Shown here: positions 10,744 to 22,800 of the stretch, piece after piece
Position numbering within the stretch: position 1 is the stretch's first letter
How the letters are laid out: every line of letters begins with the position of its first letter
From: Helochares maculicollis
Taxonomy: Eukaryota > Arthropoda > Insecta > Coleoptera > Hydrophilidae
Direction: 5' to 3'
Length of the DNA: 42,839 nt
Assembly (NCBI GenBank): GCA_033557835.1
Contig: JAWQRO010000328.1
Coordinates: 1-42,839 of the forward strand
Position numbers and translations under genes: made by a program
The notes under the pieces: model-generated
Databases searched by the model: none
What the model was told of the DNA's origin: nothing
The model's input: only the letters and a program-made list of their open reading frames with translations

Positions 10744-13700
10744 ATGGCGGCCGGTGGTGCTGAGCCGGAATACTTAGGCATCAACGTTTTATTCTTGAAG
10801 CTGATGGGGATGTACCCTTTAGATAAAAACGTCAATTTTTTCTACAAGTTGATTTACTACGTCTGGAGGTTCGTTTGCTTCTTTTGTCTGCTCACCCACA
10901 GCGTTCAGTGCATCGTGGACGTGTTTATGAAGGAAGACTTCGAATTTGCAGACGTCTCGGCGAATATTTTAAATGCAGGTAGGTTCCATTGTCCTTAAGA
11001 ATCGAGCAGGTTGCTTGATACACCCCAGGTGTTGTAGCGAGGCTACTGCGATTATTGATGGGTGATAATCTAGGGTGGCTCTGGGGCCTTTTGTGTGTGT
11101 GTTTCTACTCCACATTATGCAAGGGGACGCTTAGGTAACAAATTGACTATACCTTAAGATTGGTCGTGACATGAAATGCTTCTGCTTATCTTAGCAATCG
11201 TCTACACTGTTCCGGAACAAATTAAGATGTTTAAACAGGATACACTCTAATGCCTTTATTGAATCATGCACTTTAAATACTAGTAATCTTGTTATCCAGT
11301 GGACATCTCTTTAACTCTTAGTCATCTCTTTAGCTATTAGTTATATCTCTAAATATGAATTACATACATAAATATTGATAGTCTCTTGAATAATCGATTA
11401 TATCGTTTTTTTGCAAATTGTGTCTATAAGTAGGCCATCAGGATTAAGATAGCAGAGTTGGTATAAATCTATGTTGTCAACCATTTACTCAAATGTCCAA
11501 ACAAACGAAATGTTAAAAAATATCAACGGCGAAGGAAAGTTGAGAATATACATTATTTCGATTGTCAAAAAAAGTTCAAAGTCTAAACAATATTGAATTA
11601 TTACGAAACTGTAAGGTTAAAACCTAAAATATTTGAATGCCTCTTGATTTCTTGGTACTACTCACACTTATTCAAGCACCAAATAAAACAATAGCAATGT
11701 AAAAACCAACGATTTAGAATATCGAGAAAGCCAATCATTTTGTCTTGAATATACAGTAAGATGTTTTTGAATGTACAGGTTTTAAATCAACTCTGCCAAC
11801 TGAAGTAAGATATAGGAGACTGTTGTTAGACATAAGCAGGTTTCACGGGTTCTTTTGATGTCGGAATGTCCAGTCGGCGATTTTTATTGCCGAGCGAAGC
11901 GAGGCAAAGCCGTTTCCTTAAGATAACGATTTTAATTTGCGGCGAAGCGAGACAATGATTTCTGTAAGAAATTGACCATTAAAATTGTCGAGCGAAGCGA
12001 GGCCCTGCGTATTGTTCTTGGAAATGAAAACCTTTCGTCAACGATTTTCGTTTGTCAACAATTTGTTTTTAGATGCAAATTACCAAACGAAGCGAAGCAT
12101 TGCGTAATGTTTCTAAATGCAGAAATCGATTGAGAGTTCTAAGTTCCTAGCGAAGCGAGACTCAGCGGATTAGATCTGTATGTTTCTAGTTAAGGACGAT
12201 TTTCGTTACTTAGCAAGGCAAGACAAGGATGATTGTTTCTGCCGATAAGGACCTTAAGTAGACGATTTTGATACCGAGTTTTGTTTTTGGGAGTAAGAAG
12301 CTCAAGTTGACAATTTTAATCGCCGAGCGAAGCGAGGTCCAGCGTTTTGTTCTTGGAAATAAGAACCTTATGTCAACGATTTTTGGAAATAAGAACCTTA
12401 AGTCAACGATTTTTGGAAATAAGAAACTTAAGTTAACGATTTTTGGAAACGAGAATCTTGAGTCAACGATGTTCATTTGTCAACAATTTGTGTTTAGAAG
12501 TAAGAATCTTATGTGGTCGAGATTAGTTACCGAGCGAAGCGAGGCATTGCGTAATGTTTTTAAACGCAGAAATTGGTTGAGATTTTTAATTTCCTAGCGA
12601 AGCGAAGCTTAGCGGATTATATCTAGATGTTTCCAATTTAGGTGGATGATTTTATTCACTAAGCACAGTAAGACAAAGAGGGTTTTTCTGGAGATACAGA
12701 CCTTAAGTAGACGATTTTAGTAGCAAGTTTTGTTCCTGGGAGTAAGAAGCTTAGATTGACAATTTTAATCGCCGAGCGAAGCGAGGCCCAGCGTTTTGTT
12801 TTTGAAAATAACAACCTTAATTAAACGATTTTTGGAAATGAGAATCTTAAGTCAACGATTTTCATTTGTCAACAATTTGTTTTTAGATGTAAGAGGCTTC
12901 TGTGAACGAGTTTATTTACCAAGCGAAGCGAGGTATTGCGTAATGTTTTTAAATGCATAAAGTGATTGAGATTTTTAATTTCCTAGCGAAGCGAGGCTTA
13001 GCGAATTATATCTAGAAGTTTCCAGTTTAGGTCGACGATTTTAGTTTCTAAGCAAAGCAAGACAAAGACGATTGTTTATGAACATAAGGACCTTAAGTAG
13101 ACAATTTTATTACCGAGTTTTGTTCTTGGGAGTAAGAAGCTTAAGTTGACAATTTTAATCGCCGAGCGAAGCGAGGTCCAGCGGTTTGTTCTTGGAAATA
13201 AGAACCTTCAGTCAACGATTTTTCGAAATGAGAACCTTAAGTCAACGATTTTTGGAAATGACAACCTTAAATCAACGATTTTCATTTATGAACCATTTGT
13301 TTTTAGATGTAAGAAGCTTCTGTGAACGAGTTTATTTACCGAGCGAAGCGAGGTATTGCGTAATGTTTTTAAATGCATAAAGTGATTGAGATATTTAATT
13401 TCCTAGCGAAGCGAGGCTTAGCAGATTGTATGTAGATCTTTCCAGTTTAGGTCGACCATTTTAGTTACTAAGCTAAGCAAGACAAAGAGGATTGTTTCTG
13501 GAGATAAGGACCTTCAGTAGACGATTTTAAAACTGAATTTTGTCCCTGGGAGTAAAAAGCTTATGTTGACAGTTTTAATCGCCGAGCGAAGCGAGGCCCA
13601 GCGTTTTGTTTCTGGAAATAAGGACCTTAAGTCAAAGATTTTTCGAAATGAGAACCTTAAGTCAACGATTTTTGGAACTGAGCACTTTAAGTTAACAATT

Positions 13701-16573
13701 TTGATTTTTCAACAATTTATTTTTTAATGTAAGAATCATCTGTGAACAAGTTTATTAACCGAGCGAAGCGAGGCATTGCGTAATGCTTTTAAATTGAGAA
13801 ATTGATTGATTTTTTTAATTGCCTAGCGAAGATCCAGGTAATGTTTTTAAATGCATAAATCGATTGAGATTTTTTATTTCCTAGCGAAGCGAGGCTTCGC
13901 GGACTATATCTAGATGTTTCCAGTTTAGGTTCACGATTTTAGTTACTATGTAAAACAAGACAGAGACGATTGTTTCTGGAGATAAGGATATTAAGTAGAC
14001 GATTTTGATACCGAGTTTTGTTCTTGGGAGTAAGAAGCTTAAGTTGACAGTTTTAATTGCCGAGCAAAGCGAGGCCCAGCGCTTTGTTCTTGGAAATAAG
14101 AACCTTAAGTCAACGATTTTTAGAAATAAGAACCATAAGTCAACGAATTTTGGAAATAAGAACCTTAAGTCAACGATGTCCATTTGTCAACAATTTGTTT
14201 TAAGATGTAAGAATTTTATGTGGACGAGTTTAGTTACCGAACGGAGCAAGGCATTGCGTAATTTTTTGAAATATAGAAATTGATTGAGATTTTTAATTTC
14301 CTAGCGAAGCGAGGCTTAGCAGATTGTATGTAGATCTTTCCAGTTTAGGTCGACGATTTTAGTTACTAAGCTAAGCAAGACAAAGAGGATTGTTTCTGGA
14401 GATAAGGACCTTCAGTAGACCATTTTAATACTGAATTTTGTCCCTGGGAGTAAAAAATTTAAGTTGACAATTTTAATTGCCAAGCGAAGCGAGGCACAGC
14501 ATTTTGTTTGGAAATAAGAAGCTTAAGTTGGCGATTTCAATTGCCGAGCTAAGCGAAGCAGGCAAATTTGTTACTCGATTTAAGAAGTTGAAGTCAACGA
14601 TTTTAGGAAACATTCTTTATGGGTGTAAGAATTTAAAGTTGGCAAATCTAACTATTTTGTTCCTTTAAGTAAACGGTTTTGATTAGCAAGCACAGTGGGG
14701 CGAAGCGCTTTGTTTCCAGACAAACGAAAATTAAGTTGGTAATTTTAAATGCCGAGCGAAGCGAGGCATTGCGTAATGTTTTTGATCGACTCAAATTTTT
14801 AATTTCCTAGAGAAGCGAGGCTTAGCGGATTATATCTAGATGTTCCCAGATTAAGTCAACGATTTTGGTTTCTAAGCAAAGCAAGACCAAGAGTATTGTT
14901 TCTGGAGATAAAGACTTTAGTTGCAATTTTTGTTCCTGGGAGTAAGCGAGCGAGCGATGCCACATGAAGCTGTTTGTAAGAAACTTAAGTTGACAATCTT
15001 AATTGCCGAGCGAAGCGAGGCACAGCGTTTTGTTTGGAAATAAGAAGCTTTAGTTGGCGATTTCAATTGCCGAGCTAAACGAGACAAGCAGATTTGTTAC
15101 TGGATTTAAGAAGTTGAAGTCAACGATTTTAGGAAACATTCTTTATGGGTGTAAGAGTAAGTTGGCAAATCTAATCATTTTGTTCCTTTAAGTAAACGGT
15201 TCTGATTAGCGAGCAAAGTGGGGCGAAGCGTTTTGTTTCCAGACAAAAGAAAATTAAGTTGGTAATTTTACATGCCGAGCGAAGCGAGGCTTAGCGGATT
15301 CTTATCGAACGTTTATTATTACCAACTGTGGTATGTGTATGATATAACTGATTAACTGTAATAATATGACTGTACGCAGTAATCTTCATGGGCGGCGTGG
15401 TCAGGCTCTCTTATTACTACTGGAACGCAAAGGGCATCCAAACTCTGACGGACACTCTTAACGCGACCTTCAAGTTCCGAACTGAAATCGGAGTGGACGA
15501 AGTAACCATGGCCTCCGACGTGAAATTCGCCAAGAACCTCAGCATCTTCTGGTTTTGGGACGTCTTCATAACGGGGGAGTTCATGGCGATGCTGCCGCTC
15601 TTCTTCATTTTCACCAGCGGAAGGGTCTTGCCCATTCCAGCCTGGTACCCTTGGGACTGGAAACAAACCCCGTTCTTCGAAATCTCCTACTCGCTCCAAA
15701 TCCTGACGAACCTCCACATGTCCTTCGTCTACGGCAACTCTGACATGCTCTACGTCAGCTACTGCATCCTGACGGGGGCCCAATTCCAAATACTGGGATC
15801 GAACTACAAGAACTCTTTGTACACGGCCCTTATTAAAGTCGGGGTGCCCAAAAGCTACGTCGTGGAGTTTAGCCACTCTTTCAACGACTTTAGACCGGTT
15901 GGCAAAGAGCCTGCAACATTTGGCTATCAAGATAAGATGGTTAAATTAAACCCTAGTCTTCAGGGGCGATTGGCCGAATTGGATCCTACCCTCCAGGGTC
16001 GAATGGCCGAAATCATAGCCAGGCAAGATTTCCAAAAAACATTGAAAAATATCTTCAGGGGCTACATCGAGCAACATCAGGCTCTTCTTGCCTATTGCGA
16101 GTCGATCGAGCAGTTCTTCGCGCCCATTATCCTGCCATCTCTGAGCTTCGCCATGTTCTACGTCATCTTCATGCTATTCACCGTTGTGACCACAACGGAC
16201 GCAGACAAAACAATTTTCCTCTTTTACGTTTCGTACATCATTTGCGGCTTGATGCAAGTTTTTTTGATCAACTACTTCGGGCAGACCCTGACGACAAAGA
16301 GCCAGGAAGCCATGGACCAGCTGTACCAGCTGCCTTGGTATTTGGGCGATGCGGAATTCAAGAGCACCTTCAAGCTGGTGCAGATGCGGCTTGGCAAGCC
16401 AATTCGGCTCACAGCCGGCAAGTTCTTCGATGTGTCTTTAGAAACGTTCATTGCGGTGAGTGTTGCCTTTCGTTTTGATTTCCAGGCGAGTAATGCGAAC
16501 GGAAACATTCCAGATCGCCAAGATGTCGTTCTCGTACTTCACCGTCCTTAGGAAAGTGACGAACGAGTCCTAA
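10744..16573 (+). CDS. Insect odorant receptor (7tm_6 family)
   Basis: Exons 10744-10978, 15380-16455 and 16514-16573 encode 456 residues of a seven-pass odorant-gated channel subunit of olfactory neurons. The N-terminus EYLGINVLFLKLMGMYPL and the C-terminal DVSLETFIA joined to IAKMSFSYFTVLRKV are typical of the family, which ends in a short conserved last exon. Junction phases are 1 then 0. Intron 1 is 4.4 kb and mostly satellite array B; intron 2 is only 58 bp. The acceptor at 16511-16513 was chosen because it restores the conserved C-terminus; a nearer AG at 16484-16485 would leave a 30-bp intron and a wrong tail. The protein is somewhat longer than the usual ~400 residues. Part of the excess is an intracellular-loop-like segment with a tandem 11-residue duplication, PSLQGRLAELD then PTLQGRMAEII. 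The ligand cannot be told. Confidence 0.92.
11880..15300. repeat. Satellite-like array B in odorant receptor intron 1
   Basis: The array uses the same GCCGAGCGAAGCGAGGC core as array A but with different flanks, for example TTGGGAGTAAGAAGCTTAAG before the core and CCCAGCGTTTTGTT after it. A higher-order unit starting near TTTTGTTCTTGGGAGTAAG recurs at about 12271, 12720, 13111, 13531, 14009 and 14429. Inside each is a run of 30-bp subunits (TTTTGGAAATAAGAACCTTA then AGTCAACGAT) in two, three or four copies. The array lies wholly within an intron and is in the same orientation as array A. Confidence 0.9.
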
Positions 16574-16759
16574 CGTAAATAAGCAAGGAGCGAAACGAAT
16601 AATAACGTAGAAATTTAGCGGAGAAGGTTAAACTGTAGCGGTTAGATCGCACGTATTTAGAATTTAGAGCGACGCACCAAGCAAACAAACGTGGGTTAAA
16701 CCAAAATAAGGCGATTTCGGGACGCAGGTTGTAGCCCTGGGGCGCACATGACGACATGG

Positions 16760-16766
16760 TTATAAA
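16760..16766 (+). promoter_or_regulatory. TATA box of gene 2
   Basis: TATAAAT lies 58 bases before the start codon at 16818. The expected transcription start, about 30 bases on, falls in TTTAGACAGTTGC, a weak initiator match. It begins only about 190 bases after the stop of the odorant receptor. Confidence 0.6.
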
Positions 16767-16817
16767 TGCGAGAGGAGGCGCTGGACAAATTTAGACAGTT
16801 GCTAACGCATCGACAAT

Positions 16818-19800
16818 ATGAATTTCTCGCTGATTTTTGTCGCGGCCAGCGCCATCTTGGTAGTCGTTTCGGCGGATTGCGGATGCATCGATGTAAGTTT
16901 TTTGACACTTAGCCGATTTTTATGTTGTATTAGTTTTAGTTATCCACTTTAATTTTATGTCGGGGTTTTTTCTTCACAGTGCAGCCGACATATAAAGGTT
17001 GTGTCGCCTCCGCACGCGCCTCTCAAGGTTTTATACAGAGGCCATGTTTGCAACTGTCCAAGGACCCTCCCTTACTCAATCGACGTCCCTGTTGAACCAA
17101 CCCCGAAGCCTTGCAACCGCAGATGCTACGGGTATCAAGTTAAGAGGGTTCATGTGGTGAGGCCGAAGCCTTGCCGACCCGCCAGCTATTCTTACAACAT
17201 TGAAAAACCGGAAGTCGAGGAAAAATGCCAGAGATACTACGTAGGCCTCGTTGCTTCCCCTGATAGGGTCGTCATGCCCCACCCACCTACTGGTAAGCCA
17301 CTTGATTTTCCTTACAACTGTATCGCCAATTACATTTGAAAACTCACTGAGAATCTTTTAAATCGTGAATTAAGCCTCAATATGTAAAAATATAGTTGAT
17401 TAGAGGGAGCCGGCAAAATGCTGATTGGCCGCAGCTCGAAACCATTTACAATAAATCCAGACCACAAGCGAATATGCAAGTTCTAAAGTGTAAACTCTTG
17501 TCCTAATGGTTTGTTTTCTACTTTCCTAGATTGCCACTATGAGAAGCCCTGTGGTGGGAACCCCGAAATCGAGAAGTTCTGCCCGGGCGACGACGACGCC
17601 GAAGAAATCGAAGACTTTTTCAGGTACTACCCTTTTCCAAACCGAAATAACCTTCCACCCCCCGGCGGTTCATTTCTTCCATATTCTAAGCTAACTCAAA
17701 CTTCGCCCACCGTTTGCCCAAACGGCCTCAGGAGGTCGAAAAGAGACTCCGCTGGTCTCGACAAGTACAAGCTGGCCTTGGAGATGAAGAAACTCCAACA
17801 CCAGTTGCGCCAGCACCAGCTTAGGAATGAGATGCTCGAGAGAAATTTGAAGGCGGCTCGCTGGCCCCATCTGGCCCAAAAAGGGGAAGGCTTGGCTGAT
17901 TTTGAAAGAGATCTCAGGTTAAGGCGTCGGTATTTCGATAGATCGAAGCTCGGGAGGAGGCCTCGGCGGTTATTTCGGACCGAGGGTGGGACCGTTTCCG
18001 AAATTGTCCCACCCTATGCCCCCCTATCGACTCCCATTTCGAAGGTCTCCGCCCCCAGCTCGCTTCTTGCTCCCCTTAAGACTCCTCAGACCCTTTCCTC
18101 GCAGCCTCACTCTTCTTCCAAGCATGTTCCTCAAGGCTATGGCGAAGATTCTTGGTGGTTTAGTAAAACTCCCATTGGCCTTCATGAAAGTGGTTTAGAA
18201 TTCAATACTGAAGATTCTTTAGCCTTAGCGGATTCTGATTACTTGAACAACTTTGGATATGGGTCGAAATTCGGAAATGTCTTCGGAATTGAAACTACTA
18301 ACAATGAAAATGACGACGAAGAGAGTTTTGCAAGTGAAGATGGTTTTGGGCCTGAAGATGGTAAATATGATTTTCTTGGTGAAGAAGAGTTTGACACAGA
18401 AGATAAGTTTCGAAGTACTGATGAGCTAGGAAGTGAAGATGATTTTCAAAGTGAAGATGGCTTGCAAAGTGAAGATGACTTTCAAAGTGAAGAAAACTTC
18501 GGAAGAAAAGATGATTTTGGAAGTGAAGAAATCTCCGGAAGTGAAAATAATTTTGGAAGTGAAGAAATCTCCGGAAGTGAAGATGATTTTGGAAGTGAAG
18601 ATAGCGTAATAATGCAAATCTATCAAGAGGTCAGAGGATTGCTGGAAAGTCTAGGATTGACAAAAGAGTTGCTTGCAACTGCTGATTTGAAGCACCAAAC
18701 TGGCTCGAGGCAGTCTGTAGGTTTAGCTATGGAAGATAGAGCGAAAGTCAAAGACAGCGCAGCCATTGATGACCCCTTGAATTTCCACAGTCTGTTAAAA
18801 AGAGTAGAACTGGAAAATAAGTTCGAAATGGACAATCCAGAAGAGAAGTCAAAGTTGCTCACTGATTTAGGTATGGACGATGAGGCAAGAATCAAGGTTA
18901 AGCCAGCAATGAAAGATCAATTGAACATCAAAAGTCTCTTAGAAAGATTAGGTTTCAAAACTATTTTCAAAATGGGACCAGACTTCAGACCTAGAGAGGT
19001 ATCAAAGCTGAAAGTCGGCTTCGGCATGGGCGATAAACAGCAAGTCAACGATAGAGCAGTAGTTGAAAGTCCTTTGAAGATTACGAGACAAAGATCGGAA
19101 AATTTGAAGATTAGAAGAGAACGATTGAAAAATAATTCCGAATTGGTCTCGGATTTAAAACCAGAAGAGACACCAAAGCTGGAAATGGGCTCCCAAACCG
19201 ACAAGAGAATCAGACTTGATAATTTGGCTACTATCGGAGTCAAAAAAATGTTAGAAAAGCATAAAAGTCCTGTTGGGTTAAGGAAAGGTAGAAGAATAAC
19301 AGACGGGAAAAAAGGATTTGAAAATATTCTTAAGCGTGGGAAAAATTTAAGAGTTTCAAAAAGAGTCAAGCGCTCAGTCTTTGGTTCGGCTACCGAAAAT
19401 AACGGTAATATTGAAGAAAATGGTAAAATAGAAGCAAACTTCCCAATTGACAAAACCTCATCAATAGAAGAAAACGCACCAATAGAAGAAAATGCATCAA
19501 TAGAAGAAAGTGCACCAATAGAAGAAAGCGCACCAATAGAAGAAAACGCACTAATAGAAGAAAACGCACCGATAGAAGAAAACTCATCAATAGAAGAAAG
19601 CTCATCGATGAAGACGTCCCCAACAGTTGAACAAATGGCACCTTTGGGAAGAATATCACCAATAGAAGGAAGGTCATCAATGAAGAATAGCTCATCGTTT
19701 GAAGAAAGCTCGTCAATTGAAGAAAGCTCGTCAATTGAAGAAAGCTCATCGATGAAGAAGTCTCCAACAGTTGAACAAATGCCATCTTTAGGAAGAATAT

Positions 19801-22800
19801 CACCAATGGATGAAAACTTATCAATGAAGAATAGTTCATTAATTGAAGAAAGCTCATTAATTGAAGCAAGCTCATCGATGAAGAAGTCGCCAACAGTTGA
19901 ACAAATGCCATCTTTAGGAAGAATATCACCAATGGAAGAAAACTCATCAATAAAGAATAGCTCATCAATTGAAGAAAGCTCGTCAATGGAAGAAAGCTCA
20001 TCGATGAAGAAGTCCCCAACAGTTGAACAAATGCCATCTTTAGGAAGAATCTCGCCAATGGGAGAAAACTCATCAATGAAGATTAACTCATCGATTGAAG
20101 AAAGCTCGTCAATTGAAGAAAGCTCATCGATGAAGAAGTCCCCAACGATTGAAGAAATGCCATCGTTAAGAGGAAGCTCACCAATTGAAAATTCACAAAG
20201 TGATGATGGTACAAAAACCGTGAAAAACCTGGATCCTCTGGATCTCAAAGGCGAGATTAAAAATTTATTCGGAATCGACAGTTTTTGCCGCCACAATTTT
20301 TTCTCCAGTGAAGAAGAAACAGAAGATCTTGATTCAAACAAGGCTAAGCTGCCTCAAAAACCGATCGAAAGATGCCGGAGCTTCCAAGAAAATTGGCAGG
20401 ATCGTATGAAAGAGCTTGAGGATTCCAATGGGAAGAGTCATGCAGTTCAACCCTTAACTAGAGCGAAGCGAGAAATCATAAGGCCTAAGAAATTCAACGC
20501 TCTTCATCGATTGCAAAAGCAGTCCACGAGAATGTCCAAGCTGTCCCAAACATTAGAAAAAACGCCAAGAGAATTAAAAATTGCCTCAGAGGCCCAAAAA
20601 CCTCAACAGTTTAATAACCGCGAAGGGCACAAAAAGCATCCAGAAGGCATCGATTTTCAAGAAGTCAGACAACCTGAAGAATCTAGAAATCTAGAAAAAG
20701 TGCCAGGAAAGTTTGAAGAGCTCACCAATCTTGAAGCCTCCGGAACTCATCAAGAAATAACCAATCTCAAAGACATGATTGATGTTGACCAATTCATAAA
20801 TCTTAAAAAATCTAGAAAAGCTGAAGACTTTAAAAAATTGGGCAACTCTAGAGATCTTGAACTAGTGTTCAAGGAACCTGAAGAATTAAAAAATCTTGAA
20901 GACTCGAGAGCTCGCGAAGATATCAGAAGTTTTGAAGAATCCAATCTCGAAGCCTCGAAAGAGTCCGACGATCTCGAGAAATCCGTAGGTCTTGAAAAGT
21001 TCAAAAACCTCAAAGTCTGCAAAAATGAGGAAGAGGTCAAAAATCACCAAAAACGTAGGAAATCCAATCAATCTATAAATCTCCAAGGAATCAGAAGTTT
21101 GGGAGAATCTAAGCATCGTGAAGACTCCAGAGACTATGAAAATGTTGGGATTTCTAAAGAATCTAGAAATGTTAAAGAATCTAGAAATTTTGAAGAATCT
21201 AGAAATGTTAAAGAATCTAGAAATGTTAAAGAATCTAGAAATGTTGAAGAATCTAGAAATGATAAAGAATCTAGAAATGTTAAAGAATCTAGAAATGTTA
21301 AAGAATCTAGGAATTTTGAAGAATCTCGAAATTTTGAAGAATCTCGAAATTTTAAAGACCCCAATAGTTCAGAAACGTTCAAACCTGCTGAAGATTCCAG
21401 ACACCGTAAAGAATCCAGAATTTTTGCAGACTTTAGAAATTCTGTAGCCTTTAGAAGTCCTAAGAAATCAAGACATCACAAAAAATTCAGACCACCTAAG
21501 CCAGAATCCGGAAGATCAGACTTATCAAGAAATTTATATCAATCCAGAGCTCTTACAGAAGCGGGTAATCTTGCAGAATTCAGAAACTTGAAAGAATCGA
21601 AACCTCTCTACGAAGCCAGAGCCTTTGAAAAACCCAAAACACTTGCACAATCCAAATTTCTATTAGAAACGGGACATCCAAAAGAATCCAGACATTCAGA
21701 AACGTCCAGAAATCTTGAAGACTCTAGACATTCAGAAGTGTCCAGTAATCTTGAAGACTCCAAACATTCAAAAGTGTTCAGTAGTTTTGAGCAATCCAGA
21801 TATTCAGAAGCGTTCAGTAATCTTAAAGACTCAAGACTTTCAGAAGCGTTCGGTAGTCTTGAAGAATCCAGATATCATAGAAAATCCAGAAATCATATAA
21901 AATTCAGAAACCTTGAAGGAACTAGTAATACTGAAGAATCAATAAATCTTAATGACTTCAGAACTCTCGCAGAGGCCAGAAACCTTGCAGAATTCAAAGA
22001 TCCAAAGAATCTCTATGAACCCAGAATCTTTGGAGAATCCAAAAATTTGGCAGCATCCAAACATATCATAGATGCTAAAAATCATATTGAACTCGGAGTA
22101 GGCTCCAAAAGTAGGAAAGAAACCAGATATCAAAAAGAATCCAAATACCAGAAAGCATCCAAATGCCAAAAAGAATCCAAATACCAAAAAGCATCTAAAT
22201 ATCAAAAAGAATCCAAAGATCAAAAAGCATCCAACGATCAAAAAGCATCCAAAGATCAAAAAGCATCCAAAGATCAAAAAGCATCCAAATATCAAAAAGA
22301 ATCCAAATACCAAAAAGAATCCAAATACCAAAAAGCATCTAAATATCAAAAAGAATCCAAAGATCAAAAAGCATCCAAATACCAACAAGATTCTAAACAT
22401 CAAAGAAAGTCTGCTAATCTGAACGATTTTAGAAATCCAGAAGAATTCAGAAACTCGAACGAATCCAAAACTGTGATAAAATATCCAATTGATCCAAAAA
22501 AAGATCCTGAAAATATAAAAGAAAATAATAATCGTGGAGAATCGAGAAACTCAATTAAGTCAATCAGGCCTAAAAAACAACAAATGTTAAACAATGAATT
22601 TGCTTTACAATCCCCTGAAGAACTAATCGATATTCACGAAAAAAATAAGCGTAGAGTGAAAAGAATCTCAATGGATTTCAGACCATCAGAACTCAACCCA
22701 AACGCTGAAGCCTTAACCTCAAACTCTAAAAGCGTTCACCCACACTCTAAAGATTTTAGCCTAAACTCTGAAGACTTAAACCCCGGCTGTGAAGGCTTTA

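Noticed and set aside
16486..16551. Alternative last exon of the odorant receptor using the acceptor at 16484-16485
   Set aside because: It would leave an intron of about 30 bp and a tail unlike the family; the acceptor at 16512-16513 restores the conserved SFSYFTVL end.
18917..20341. 474-codon open frame on the minus strand
   Set aside because: It is the antisense of gene 2 hexad and 42-residue repeats; the repeat lacks stops on the other strand. No signal peptide, promoter or family match.
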